The notes below the pieces were generated by a model. The model saw only the letters and a program-made list of their open reading frames with translations, was not told the DNA's origin and made no database searches. A stretch of DNA of 64,000 nt from Candidatus Saccharimonadota bacterium. Lineage in GTDB: Bacteria > Patescibacteriota > Saccharimonadia > Saccharimonadales > Saccharimonadaceae. The stretch lies in the NCBI GenBank assembly GCA_015655045.1, contig JAATFU010000005.1, positions 186,001-250,000 of the forward strand, in the 5' to 3' direction. Both the position numbers and the translations under genes were made by a program. Below, one piece after another: positions 32,355-40,671 of the stretch. Position 1 is the first letter of the stretch; the number at the start of each line of letters is the position of its first letter.

Positions 32355-32908
32355 GAGGGATTCACTCCTTGAGCTGCCTGTTGGTAGCGTTGTTCAAAAG
32401 CAGTAATGGCCGTTTCGTAATCATCGACGTACTGATCTAGTTGTTGCACGTCAGTATGGACCTTCGTTCGCTTTGTCCGTGCCAGGTCGACCGCTGTATA
32501 AAATTCGACCGGCTGCTTGCTACAGTCTACTTTTAACGCTGCCGACAGCTGCTCTTCGTAAGCTTGATAGTCAAGCCGAAAGGTATCGAGCGTGTGTCCG
32601 TAGTTCATAGTAATTGATTGTAAATCAGTCACGGCAAAGTTAGCCCGAACAGCTCGGGTATTAAATCGCTGCATGAGCTTTGTCGATAGTGATTCGTAGA
32701 GCTGGCCTCGGTTGACCCGAAGCAAGGCATCACTCGCGTGAAGTTGGTTCAGGGTATTGAGAGCCGAAACACAACTAGTGCGAATGCGAATAATTTGGGC
32801 ATCACTCATAGGGGGCTGCTGCTGAGCATGAGCCGGCGCAAATTGGGCTATCGCCAGCACGACCCCAAACAGGCCGACTAGGAGTCCAAATCTGAAGAGT
32901 ATTTTCAT
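32351..32908 (-). CDS. Secreted helical protein (185 aa)
   Basis: A signal peptide (LLVGLFGVVLAIAQFAPAHA, cleavage after AHA) followed by a ~160-residue helical domain with two cysteines (RTSCVSALNTLNQLHASDAL, VDCSKQPVEFYTAVDLARTK). GATAAT seven bases before the ATG. First gene of a two-gene unit with the membrane protein 31980-32354. Function unknown; a periplasm-side partner is likely. Confidence 0.75.
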   Translation of the reverse strand: MKILFRFGLLVGLFGVVLAIAQFAPAHAQQQPPMSDAQIIRIRTSCVSALNTLNQLHASDALLRVNRGQLYESLSTKLMQRFNTRAVRANFAVTDLQSITMNYGHTLDTFRLDYQAYEEQLSAALKVDCSKQPVEFYTAVDLARTKRTKVHTDVQQLDQYVDDYETAITAFEQRYQQAAQGVNPS

Positions 32909-32933
32909 CTACTCTATTATCCCCTTTTTAGGC

Positions 32934-33776
32934 CTATTTGGTCAAATACAATTGCGTATCTGTCTGCACCAGAAGACCTTCCTGACGTAAGGCCTCGATA
33001 GCTTGCCCCAAACGCGCATCAACCACGACGACTTCACCGAGCTGTCTCAGCGTTAAGGGGCCACCAACAAGCGCTTTGAGAATCTGACCACGTATTTCTC
33101 TCACGCTTCCCCTCAGTGGCGATTGGGCGTGATAGTGGCGACTCTGCTGGTTGTGGCCAACCCCTTGTTTTTTTAACCAACTCCCATAATCCATCAGGGC
33201 CCAATACCAGCGCCTCGGCTGTTGTCGATCAAGGGTTTGTTCAACAAGACGAGTTACCTCCTGATCGTGGACCTGAAGGTGGGCTTCAAAAAAGTGGTGG
33301 AAATACACCGTCCGAATATTGGTTTCAATGAATATACTGGGCTGGTTAAAGCCATAGGCGAGTATTGCACCGGCAGTGTTGGGGCCAACACCCGGCAGAC
33401 TGCGTAATTCAGGGAGAGTTGAGGGTACTATACCGCCATAGTCGGCCATGACTTTTTTGGCTGCTTCAGATACAAACTTCGCTCGTCGATTGTACCCGAG
33501 TCCACTCCATGCCACGAGAACATCGGCTAGTGGTGCGCGAGCGAGGGCATCGAGCGTTGGAAACGTGGTGATGAAGGCCGTAAACTTGGGCACAACCCGC
33601 TCAACCTGGGTCTGCTGGAGCATGAGTTCACTGACCAATACCCAATACGGATCAGGATTATCTCGCCACGGCATCGATCGATAGAGCGTGCGGCCGTGGT
33701 GCCATACTTGCTCTTGGAATAGCCTGATTTGTTCACTTGTTTGATCGTCACGCTTGCTCCCTTGAGTTGTAGACAT
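32934..33776 (-). CDS. MutY-like adenine glycosylase without iron-sulfur cluster
   Basis: 280 aa. HhH-GPD glycosylase with SMPWRDNPDPYWVLVSELML, then QQTQVERVVP (catalytic Glu of MutY), the hairpin LPGVGPNTAGAILAYGF and IFIETNIRTVYFHHFF. The protein contains no cysteine at all, so the C-terminal [4Fe-4S] cluster of MutY/Nth is absent, as is the 8-oxoG-recognising C-terminal domain. The catalytic Asp position (IDTN in others) reads IETN. A short winged-helix-like end (LTLRQLGEVVVVDARLGQAI) replaces the usual tail. Clean GGAGG Shine-Dalgarno. Confidence 0.85.
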   Translation of the reverse strand: MSTTQGSKRDDQTSEQIRLFQEQVWHHGRTLYRSMPWRDNPDPYWVLVSELMLQQTQVERVVPKFTAFITTFPTLDALARAPLADVLVAWSGLGYNRRAKFVSEAAKKVMADYGGIVPSTLPELRSLPGVGPNTAGAILAYGFNQPSIFIETNIRTVYFHHFFEAHLQVHDQEVTRLVEQTLDRQQPRRWYWALMDYGSWLKKQGVGHNQQSRHYHAQSPLRGSVREIRGQILKALVGGPLTLRQLGEVVVVDARLGQAIEALRQEGLLVQTDTQLYLTK

Positions 33777-33996
33777 ATGTCCTCCGTGCCTCCATAGTAA
33801 TTACTTGTGCAACTTAGTACAACCCGCCTCGATCCACGGCGAGCCGCAGCAACTCCACGGTTGACTACCTGTGGCATATAATGCGATACCTGTACGCGTA
33901 GCGATAATGACCGTAGTATCGAAAGATGCTTGCAGTTCATGCTTTCTGGGTGCTTTATCCCCTCGAGGCTTGAGTGCAATGGCGTATACTAGAGAT

Positions 33997-34524
33997 ATGA
34001 CAACATACGTACTAGCTGGAGGATGTTTCTGGTGCCTGGATGCGATTTATCGACGCCTGAGGGGTGTTGAGTCGGTCGTCAGCGGCTACGCCGGCGGCAC
34101 CGGTGCCCACCCAACCTACTATCAGGTCGCCACCGGTGATACAGGACACGCCGAAGCAGTCCAGATTACGTTTGACGAGACCGTTATTTCACGTGAGGTT
34201 ATCCTTGATCTTTTCTTCCTGATTCATGATCCGACGACACTGAATCGTCAAGGTAACGATGTTGGCACCCAGTATCGCTCCGCTATGTTCTACGTTGATG
34301 AAGTCCAACACACGGCCTTTGCAGCTGCCATGGAGCGCGCTACAGCCCACTGGGACGGCCCTCTGGTGACCGAGTTGGTTCCGCTTGAAACCTTCTGGCC
34401 AGCCGAAGATGAGCACCAGGATTACTTTAATAAGAACCCCGGGAATGGCTACTGCTCAATTGTGATTGCCCCAAAAATTGTCAAAGCCCGCAGCGCTTAT
34501 ACGCAATGGTTTAAGGAGAACTAA
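33997..34524 (+). CDS. msrA: Peptide-methionine (S)-S-oxide reductase MsrA
   Basis: 175 aa with the catalytic GGCFWC motif, GYAGGTGAHPTYYQV and HAEAVQITFD, all family markers. Reduces Met-S-sulfoxide in proteins. The family usually has GCFWG-x-E; here GCFWCLD with a second Cys. The start at 33997 follows TATACT (33985-33990) by six bases; an upstream in-frame extension has no support. Next gene begins one base after the stop. Confidence 0.93.
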   Translation: MTTYVLAGGCFWCLDAIYRRLRGVESVVSGYAGGTGAHPTYYQVATGDTGHAEAVQITFDETVISREVILDLFFLIHDPTTLNRQGNDVGTQYRSAMFYVDEVQHTAFAAAMERATAHWDGPLVTELVPLETFWPAEDEHQDYFNKNPGNGYCSIVIAPKIVKARSAYTQWFKEN

Positions 34525-34525
34525 T

Positions 34526-35155
34526 ATGCACTTAACGAAATATGAACACGCCTGTTTGACACTTGAGAAAGACGGACAACTCCTCGTGATTGACCCGGGA
34601 GGTTTTAGTAGTGATTTTATTGCTCCCGCCAATGTGGTCGCGGTGGTTATTACCCACGACCATGGTGATCACCTCGATCATGACCAACTGGCAGGGATTA
34701 TCGATAAGAACCCTGATGCCCTTATCATCGGCGATCAAGCCGTAACTTCGACCATTGAGGCCTTTGCTACCCGCACTGTCCAGTCCGGTGACCGGCTCAC
34801 GATAGGTGAATTTGACCTTGAGTTTTTTGGTGGCCAGCATGCCGTGGTATATACCGTCGCACCTACCACAACCAATCTTGGGGTAATGGTCAATGATCTT
34901 TTCTATTACCCGGGCGACTCTTTTACCCTACCTGGTAAACCAGTTGACGTCTTAGCTTTGCCGATCGCCGCACCGTGGCTGAAGGCAGATGAAGTGCGCG
35001 AATTTATGCTGGCTATTAAGCCACGACTCGCCTTTCCAACCCATGACGCATTACTGTCTGACATTGGTAAATCACTCCCTGATAGGCAATTACCTCAATT
35101 TGGCCGCCCTCAAGGCATTGATTATATGCGTCTGACAGGCCCTCTTGATATCTAA
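34526..35155 (+). CDS. Metallo-beta-lactamase-fold hydrolase (UlaG-like)
   Basis: 209 aa with THDHGDHLDHDQL (HxHxDH zinc motif) after LVIDPGG, then YYPGDSF (metal Asp) and FPTHDALLSD (last His). The size and motif spacing suit the UlaG/YfnR branch, whose members often have lactonase or unknown activity. AAGGAG Shine-Dalgarno overlaps the msrA stop, and the stop overlaps the AlkA-like ATG (TAATG), so msrA, this gene and alkA form one operon. Confidence 0.87.
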   Translation: MHLTKYEHACLTLEKDGQLLVIDPGGFSSDFIAPANVVAVVITHDHGDHLDHDQLAGIIDKNPDALIIGDQAVTSTIEAFATRTVQSGDRLTIGEFDLEFFGGQHAVVYTVAPTTTNLGVMVNDLFYYPGDSFTLPGKPVDVLALPIAAPWLKADEVREFMLAIKPRLAFPTHDALLSDIGKSLPDRQLPQFGRPQGIDYMRLTGPLDI

Positions 35156-35814
35156 TGGCCACCTCACTTGATGCCGCACTCGAACACCTACGGGCACACG
35201 ATCCCATTTTGGCACAATTGATAACTGGCGATACTCGGCCAAACTTTACGCCCCATACGCAGTACTATCAAGCATTAGTCGAGAGTATCATCTCGCAACA
35301 ATTAAGCGTCAAGGCATCCGCAAGCATCGAGAAGCGGTTCTTGGCGCTCTTTCCACTAGATACCTTCCCTAGCCCTGAACATATCCTCCAAACAGATAGT
35401 GAACACTTACGAGCCGCCGGCTTATCTCGCCAAAAGGCCAGCTACATCCAGGATCTCGCCTTAAAAGTGATCGAAGGAATAGTTCAGTTTGACCAGCTTG
35501 ATAGTTTAGCTAATGATGCCATCATTCAAGAGCTCACCCGTATTAAGGGTGTCGGGGTCTGGACGGTTCATATGTTTTTGATGTTTTGTATGGGACGACT
35601 CGATGTACTCCCAATTGGCGACCTTGGTATTCGTAATGGCATCCAGAAGCTTTATGGACTCGATACGGTTCCGACACCCGATGAAGTTACCCAGCTCGCC
35701 CGTACTAACCAGTGGCATCCGTATGAATCAGTGGCCAGTTGGTACATTTGGCAAGCACTCGATACTCAACCAGCCATCGAGGTGTTAGAGTCCGAGACCA
35801 TCGAGCGTCCCTGA
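35155..35814 (+). CDS. DNA-3-methyladenine glycosylase II (AlkA-like)
   Basis: 219 aa HhH-GPD protein: YQALVESIISQQLSVKASAS, hairpin LTRIKGVGVWTVHMFLMF and LPIGDLGIRNGIQKLYGL with the catalytic Asp. It removes alkylated purines, and lies in an operon with msrA, a pairing of oxidative and alkylation repair. It lacks the N-terminal domain of E. coli AlkA, as in most single-domain members. Its last 30 nt overlap the convergent TM2 gene. Confidence 0.9.
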   Translation: MATSLDAALEHLRAHDPILAQLITGDTRPNFTPHTQYYQALVESIISQQLSVKASASIEKRFLALFPLDTFPSPEHILQTDSEHLRAAGLSRQKASYIQDLALKVIEGIVQFDQLDSLANDAIIQELTRIKGVGVWTVHMFLMFCMGRLDVLPIGDLGIRNGIQKLYGLDTVPTPDEVTQLARTNQWHPYESVASWYIWQALDTQPAIEVLESETIERP

Positions 35815-36234
35815 AGGAAGCGCCCCTTTGAGGCTATCGAGGCCGCCACTTGACTGAAAATGAGTGATCAGCTGGGCAAGTGAGAGGATAGTGATGGCGC
35901 CACCCACGAGTACAGTCACTGCCGTCAAGATAACAAACCACAGTACAGTACGACTGGCAAAGCGTTGGTAGCGCTTATAGTCCAGCATTTCCTGGCCCTG
36001 TTTGTCGCGCATAGCACCGGACATAATGAGAGCCAAATCAACGATCGTCCAGACCCCTAACCCCCCAAGCGTGAGTAGTTTGATAATTCCGGTACCAACC
36101 TTACCAAGATAAAAGCGATCTACCCCAAAGGTACCCCACATAAAGCTTAAAAAGAAGACGGCTAGAAAATGTCGACCGTTTGGAGAAGCTGCGGACTGCG
36201 AGACTAATGCGGCCACAGGGAATTCATCTTGCAT
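35785..36234 (-). CDS. TM2 domain membrane protein
   Basis: 149 aa. The TM2 domain is clear: FFLSFMWGTFGVDRFYLGKV then GLGVWTIVDLALIMSGAMRD, two helices joined by the GxDrFYLG turn. A third helix (FVILTAVTVLVGGAITILSL) and a polar tail follow. TATACT lies seven bases before the ATG (leaderless type). The 3' end overlaps the AlkA-like gene. Role unknown. Confidence 0.88.
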   Translation of the reverse strand: MQDEFPVAALVSQSAASPNGRHFLAVFFLSFMWGTFGVDRFYLGKVGTGIIKLLTLGGLGVWTIVDLALIMSGAMRDKQGQEMLDYKRYQRFASRTVLWFVILTAVTVLVGGAITILSLAQLITHFQSSGGLDSLKGALPSGTLDGLGL

Positions 36235-36288
36235 ATGTTTTAGTATAGCATTGCCGCTAAATCAGCTACTACGTCGCAAGTATATATT

Positions 36289-36459
36289 CTATTGAGCAAG
36301 ATAAAGTGTGCCTTCGGGGCACATAGCCGCAAAGCCATTCAATAAACACTCACCGATATACATTAAGCGTGCTTTAGCGCGTAGATCCTTGAGCTCGGGT
36401 TCATATTCGCTTAATACCTGATTTTCATATGTCTTATCGTTGTTTGAATTTTCATTCAT
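36289..36459 (-). CDS. Small protein after aspS (56 aa)
   Basis: The frame starts 15 nt after the aspS stop and encodes a polar N-terminal half (NENSNNDKTYENQVLSEYEP) and a helical half with two Cys (RLMYIGECLLNGFAAMC). No strong Shine-Dalgarno is seen; it could be translated by coupling to aspS. No homologue recognised, and I rate it as probable on codon pattern and position only. Confidence 0.5.
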   Translation of the reverse strand: MNENSNNDKTYENQVLSEYEPELKDLRAKARLMYIGECLLNGFAAMCPEGTLYLAQ

Positions 36460-36473
36460 AGCTAAGTTCTTTT

Positions 36474-37787
36474 TTATGGGGTTAGGCGATTAATATCACG
36501 AGGAAATAGAGAGGCTTCTTTCACGTTCGCCAGACCGATAATCTTCTGCGTGAGGCGCTCAAGGCCCATGCCAAAGCCACCATGGACTGGGAGGCCGTAT
36601 TGAAAGGCTTGAAGATAGTACTTAAAGCCATCAGCCTCTGGGTTGCCACCAGCAATCGTTTTCAGTTGATCGAGTAGTACGTCGTAGCGATTTTCGCGCA
36701 TACTGATCGTCGCGATTTCAACGCCACGGAAGATCAGGTCTGCCCGTTCAGCAAAGTCTGGGTTGTCGGCGTTTTTACGGTGATAGAACTTCATCTCACT
36801 TACTGGCCAGTCGACCACAAAGACGGCTTCGCTACCGAGATTCTTTTTGGCGTACTCACAAATCCAACGCTCTTCATCAGGACGCATGTCCTTTTCACCA
36901 ATACTGTTTTCCCCTGTGGCCTTGCTATAGAGCTCGTGAATATGCGCAAGCGGTAGTTGAGGGATCTCAACCGCCAGTTTCACCGGCGTGGCATTAAGAC
37001 GCTCCAGCTCAGCTTCGTGAGTTGTCCAGATACTGGCGCTCACAACCTGAACCAAACCACCAACAATCGTGAGCAGTTCCTGGAAGGTCACAAAACCAAT
37101 TTCGGCATCAATGTGAAGAAATTCTGTCATGTGACGCGTGGTAGCTGAGAGTTCAGCTCGGTAGGTTGGGTTAATTTCATAGGCCCGTTCGAATACGCCC
37201 ACCATAATCTGCTTATAGAACTGGGCACTTTGCGCCAGGGTGGCTTCTTTGCCGAAGTAATCGAGCTTAAAGACCTCTGCGCCGCCCTCAGTTGCTTCGG
37301 GGAGAAGTTTGGGAGAGTTAAATTCGGTGAATTCAAGACTGTGTAAATATTGCCGAACGGCTTCTTTAATACCAGCTTGAATCTTAAAGATACTGGCTTC
37401 TTGAATGTTACGGAGGCCGATCACCCGGGTATTAAACAGCGTGTCGAGATTTTCAGATTGGTGGCTGAGTGGTTTATCAATTTCAACTGGTGATTCATGG
37501 GTAACCGGGACAAGTACCTCAACCATTACCTCGTGTAGCTCGGCCCCACCGGGGGCTCGCTCATCAGCTACTACCATGCCAGTCAATGCTAACACTGTTC
37601 CGATTTGGAGACCACGGAGCTTCTCAAGCTCATCCTTGCTCTCAATGAGTGTTTGACCCAGGCCACTCCGATCACGGAGGGTAATAAAGTTAAGGCCACC
37701 AAGTAGGCGCTTCTTATGAAGCCATCCTTGAATGGTGACGGTCTGGCCAACATGGGCGGCAACGTCTCGGACTAATGTTCTTGTCAT
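36474..37787 (-). CDS. aspS: Aspartyl-tRNA synthetase, archaeal-type
   Basis: 437 aa, class IIb synthetase: N-terminal OB-fold anticodon domain (VTIQGWLHKKRLLGGLNFIT) then catalytic domain with FTEFNSPKLLPEATEGGAEV (motif 1 region), YRAELSATTRHMTEFLHIDA (motif 2) and GFGMGLERLTQKIIG (motif 3). Bacterial AspRS is ~590 aa with a GAD insertion, which is absent here, so this is the shorter archaeal/eukaryotic type. Such enzymes can be non-discriminating, charging tRNA-Asn too if GatCAB is present; that cannot be judged here. Confidence 0.93.
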   Translation of the reverse strand: MTRTLVRDVAAHVGQTVTIQGWLHKKRLLGGLNFITLRDRSGLGQTLIESKDELEKLRGLQIGTVLALTGMVVADERAPGGAELHEVMVEVLVPVTHESPVEIDKPLSHQSENLDTLFNTRVIGLRNIQEASIFKIQAGIKEAVRQYLHSLEFTEFNSPKLLPEATEGGAEVFKLDYFGKEATLAQSAQFYKQIMVGVFERAYEINPTYRAELSATTRHMTEFLHIDAEIGFVTFQELLTIVGGLVQVVSASIWTTHEAELERLNATPVKLAVEIPQLPLAHIHELYSKATGENSIGEKDMRPDEERWICEYAKKNLGSEAVFVVDWPVSEMKFYHRKNADNPDFAERADLIFRGVEIATISMRENRYDVLLDQLKTIAGGNPEADGFKYYLQAFQYGLPVHGGFGMGLERLTQKIIGLANVKEASLFPRDINRLTP

Positions 37788-37836
37788 AATTACTGTCTAG
37801 TGTACCACTCTCACCCCTATACGACCAGACTATAAG

Positions 37837-38847
37837 CTAGACGTTCTCGGCTTGAGTGGGCTCATTGTTATGGTGCGGGTTGTCGAGCGCAACCGCCCGC
37901 AAGTCTTCGTGAGCGTCAAATTCATCTCTAATGGGGCGACCGAGTAGTGCTTCAATCACGTCCTCGAGTGTCAATAGCCCTACTGTTTCACGGTATTCAT
38001 TGACGACGATAAATAAGTGGTGTCGAGTCCGTAGGAATGCAGCCAGCGCGTGCTGTAAGGTTTTATCTTGGCGGACATAATAGACTCGCGGTTCCATGGC
38101 TTTTTCAGCAGTGACAGAGCGTTTAATATCAAGGGCAAGGAGGCCGCGTAACTGCAGGATGCCCACTACATGATCAATATCCTGATCAATCACCGGTAAT
38201 CGACTGTGGCCAGTTTTATGGAGTTCATCAAGCGTGAGGGGGCCTAAAAATTCAGTCTTTTTAATAGTGTCGATCATGCTGCGCGGCGTCATGAGCTCAC
38301 TGACTAGACGTTCACCAAACGAGAGACCATGAATAACAATTTTTTTCTCCTCCGCCGTCAGGATTCCTTGAGACTCATTCACGAGGTGCTCGAGTTCTTG
38401 ACGGGAGCCAAGCTGTGGCTGGGGTTGTCGAAAGTCCGCCCGTACTAGCCTAAAGAAAAGGGGTGCTTTTTGAATAACATGCAGTAAGGACGCTTCACGT
38501 TTAAGATAGAACCGCGCGGCACGCTGCGTTATAAATGACCACCGAGCCATTGCCCCATACGTCAGTCCAATCAGTACCGCAATACTAAGACCCCATACCC
38601 ACGCAAACGTAATGATGCTCCAGATGGTAATAATAATCAGTAGGAGCGTTACCACGGCCTGTTTTAAGGAGAGGATATCCGCCCGAACTTCGTGACGACG
38701 CAATTGGGCTTGGGCTTCGGTTTCACCTCGTGTGGCGCGGCGAGTCAATTCAAAGTGACTGAGGCCAACGTCTGGGAGCTGTATAGCCTGAACAAATACG
38801 AGCAGCCAGAGCCAGACGAGGAACAGAATAAGGAGTAGCACGATCAT
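37837..38847 (-). CDS. CNNM/CorC-type protein (DUF21-like plus CBS pair)
   Basis: 336 aa: an N-terminal hydrophobic region (three helices within residues 1-110), then a cytoplasmic CBS pair. VSELMTPRSMIDTIKKTEFL opens the first CBS and HHLFIVVNEYRETVGLLTLE plus DVIEALLG ends the second, the classical CorC signature. Related proteins affect Mg/Co efflux. The C-terminal CorC_HlyC domain is missing. TACAAT box 8 nt upstream of the ATG, divergent from the DsbA-like gene. Confidence 0.87.
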   Translation of the reverse strand: MIVLLLILFLVWLWLLVFVQAIQLPDVGLSHFELTRRATRGETEAQAQLRRHEVRADILSLKQAVVTLLLIIITIWSIITFAWVWGLSIAVLIGLTYGAMARWSFITQRAARFYLKREASLLHVIQKAPLFFRLVRADFRQPQPQLGSRQELEHLVNESQGILTAEEKKIVIHGLSFGERLVSELMTPRSMIDTIKKTEFLGPLTLDELHKTGHSRLPVIDQDIDHVVGILQLRGLLALDIKRSVTAEKAMEPRVYYVRQDKTLQHALAAFLRTRHHLFIVVNEYRETVGLLTLEDVIEALLGRPIRDEFDAHEDLRAVALDNPHHNNEPTQAENV

Positions 38848-38917
38848 ATAGCTCTATTGTACCGTAGGTCGAGACAATATTTGCTACAATAGAGAGAGTT
38901 AATTAAGGAGTTGTCAC

Positions 38918-39628
38918 TTGAGTAAATTGTCCTGGATCATATTTAGTGTTATTGCTGTCGGTCTTTTAGGAGGGCTCGTCTTCTTTTCAAGTAAGAGTCG
39001 CGTTGAAGTGGGCGATGTTAATCCAGATGTCGTGCAGGCCGCGAGTGCCGCCAATGGCAATATTGCCGACCATACGCTTGGCGTACCTGCCAGTAAGGTT
39101 ATTTTGACTGAGTACGGTGATTTCCAGTGTCCTTATTGTGCAAATGAGGCACCACTTATTAAGCAGATTGCTGAGAAGTACAGTAACCAGATTACCTTTA
39201 TCTTCCGCAACTTCCCTCTGACAACCATTCACCCGAATGGTCGCGCCGCCGCGGGGGCAGTGGAAGCAGCTGGACTACAGGGTAAGTACTGGGACATGTT
39301 TGATAAGATCTACCAGAATCAAAGCTCATGGGAGAATCTTACAGGTACCGATCGAAATGATTTCTTTGTCGATTACGCCAAGTCGCTTGGACTCAATACT
39401 GATACCTTCATAAAAGATAGCGCCAGTGATGCCGTCAGTCAGAAGATCGCTTTCGATCAGGCAATTGGTAAGAAACTCGGAGTTGATTCTACCCCAACCT
39501 TCTACCTTGACGGCGTAAAGGTTGAGCAAGCAACCTGGGGCGATGCTACCAAACTATCTACTGCAATCGACGCAGAACTTACCAAGAATGGCATTACTCC
39601 ACCAACCACGAGTACGACCGCTCAGTAA
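38918..39628 (+). CDS. DsbA-like thioredoxin-fold oxidoreductase, membrane-anchored
   Basis: 236 aa. An N-terminal helix (WIIFSVIAVGLLGGLVFF) anchors a thioredoxin fold with the CPYC active site (EYGDFQCPYCANEAPLIKQI) and cis-Pro loop GVDSTPTFYLDG, placing it in the DsbA/BdbD-like Thioredoxin_4 group. It would form disulfides in exported proteins, several of which here have paired cysteines. TTG start with an AAGGAG Shine-Dalgarno; promoter-like TACAAT at about 38884. Followed by a strong terminator. Confidence 0.93.
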   Translation: MSKLSWIIFSVIAVGLLGGLVFFSSKSRVEVGDVNPDVVQAASAANGNIADHTLGVPASKVILTEYGDFQCPYCANEAPLIKQIAEKYSNQITFIFRNFPLTTIHPNGRAAAGAVEAAGLQGKYWDMFDKIYQNQSSWENLTGTDRNDFFVDYAKSLGLNTDTFIKDSASDAVSQKIAFDQAIGKKLGVDSTPTFYLDGVKVEQATWGDATKLSTAIDAELTKNGITPPTTSTTAQ

Positions 39629-39648
39629 GCATAGCCGTATAGATACCA

Positions 39649-39676
39649 AAAACACCCCGGTGCCTTGGGGTGTTTT
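39649..39676. terminator. Terminator after the DsbA-like gene
   Basis: AACACCCC/GGGGTGTT stem with an 8-nt loop and TTTTATTTT downstream; also preceded by an A-tract, so it may be bidirectional. Confidence 0.9.
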
Positions 39677-39686
39677 ATTTTGGGTC

Positions 39687-39710
39687 GAACCTTCAAGAAT
39701 GAGAAGGTTC
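39687..39710. terminator. Perfect hairpin after the 30-aa ORF
   Basis: GAACCTTC / GAAGGTTC, 8-bp perfect stem with 8-nt loop. It begins two bases past the minus-strand stop at 39712 and lies between that ORF and the DsbA terminator. Confidence 0.55.
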
Positions 39711-39711
39711 T

Positions 39712-39804
39712 TTACTGTGCGATATACAGTTGCCATTCGGCAGGCACCACATCCACGGCGATCTTTTTGCGTCGTGACGACACAAATTCGATTGCTATTG
39801 GCAT
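39712..39804 (-). CDS. Possible 30-aa basic peptide
   Basis: MPIAIEFVSSRRKKIAVDVV followed by ten more residues. An AAGGAG Shine-Dalgarno sits 10 nt upstream of the ATG and a perfect hairpin follows the stop, so the signals of a gene are complete although the ORF is tiny. The frame stays open to 39915 on the upstream side. Function unknown; a random ORF remains possible. Confidence 0.35.
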   Translation of the reverse strand: MPIAIEFVSSRRKKIAVDVVPAEWQLYIAQ

Positions 39805-40238
39805 GTGATTGGTACTCCTTGTACTATGTACAGCCTCACGCGCTTCGACCTTTAAATTAAATGTTTTGGCGCGAGACACATCATATATAGTATCAATTCG
39901 ACATTGATACGTCAAGACAGACGTTATTTACATAACGCTACTGTTTGTATATTAGACCATATAACCAGCAATAACAAGTGATTTCTGTAGAAAAGGTCCT
40001 TAGGTTGTAAATAATACAATCTCCAACCTTCTCACCTATCTACATACCGAAGCTACATTCCTTGCGCAAATGCCCTTATAGCTCCGATAGCTAACCTATG
40101 GCCATTATTTTACAAATACTATAAATAGTTGTAAAATAATATATACAAGTTGATGGAACACACCCGAGGTTGAGTGCTCTAAGCTGCACGTCTTGGCGTT
40201 CTCAATTTCGTACACTCTCATTATTGGAAGGAATTTCG
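39805..40238. other. AT-rich intergenic region
   Basis: No gene seen. It contains a strong 37-bp dyad at 40104-40140 and several A/T-rich runs with TATATA-like boxes (about 39886-39891 on the minus strand; 40141-40146 on the plus strand). A long leader or regulatory region for the gene at 40239 is likely. Confidence 0.5.
40104..40140. repeat. Large inverted repeat in AT-rich intergenic DNA
   Basis: ATTATTTTACAA (40104-40115) and TTGTAAAATAAT (40129-40140) are perfect 12-bp arms. The 13-nt centre contains CTAT-AA-ATAG, a smaller dyad. Located ~100 nt upstream of the secreted-protein gene; could be an operator or a cruciform-prone site. There is no T-run to make it a normal terminator. Confidence 0.7.
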
Positions 40239-40610
40239 ATGCGACGCATCATGGCAATTCTGTTTAGCACGCTCGCACTGACCTTCGGGGCCGTTGTCTT
40301 GTCCGCTACGAGCGCAAGTGCATATACCTGCGATAGCTCAGCGGGTACGATTGCAGACGATGGGATTTGCGATTACATTAACCCCGCAGACTATCCCACA
40401 TACCTCTGGGACCAACAAGATGACATTCAGCAGCTCCAGAAGAAGGTCTCCGACCTCGAAACCAAGCATAGGGCCGAAGATGTAGAGATCTGGGTCCTCA
40501 TATTGGTCGTCGCAGTGCTGTCGGTCGACCTGCACATGAGGATGTTCAAGAGGCCCACGCAGCCCCATGATGACGAACCCGCCAAAAGCGAGTCGACAAC
40601 CCAACTCTGA
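40239..40610 (+). CDS. Secreted coiled-coil protein with C-terminal membrane helix (123 aa)
   Basis: Signal peptide (ILFSTLALTFGAVVLSATSA, exit ASA-YTC), a Cys-containing short domain (CDSSAGTIADDGICDY), a coiled coil (DDIQQLQKKVSDLETKHRAE), a C-terminal membrane helix (IWVLILVVAVLSVDLHM) and a charged cytoplasmic tail. GGAAGGA Shine-Dalgarno 6 nt before the ATG. Base composition and codon use (GC-rich, many CGC/GAC) look different from neighbours, suggesting transfer, perhaps from an actinobacterial source. Strong terminator follows. Confidence 0.75.
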   Translation: MRRIMAILFSTLALTFGAVVLSATSASAYTCDSSAGTIADDGICDYINPADYPTYLWDQQDDIQQLQKKVSDLETKHRAEDVEIWVLILVVAVLSVDLHMRMFKRPTQPHDDEPAKSESTTQL

Positions 40611-40627
40611 CCTGCACCAATTATGAG

Positions 40628-40660
40628 AGTACCCGCCCCAAAAGGGTGGGTACTTTTACT
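40628..40660 (+). terminator. Terminator
   Basis: AGTACCCGCCC (40628-40638) pairs with GGGTGGGTACT (40644-40654) with one G-U pair and a CAAAA loop, then TTTACTTT. Confidence 0.88.
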
Positions 40661-40671
40661 TTCTTGGCTTC

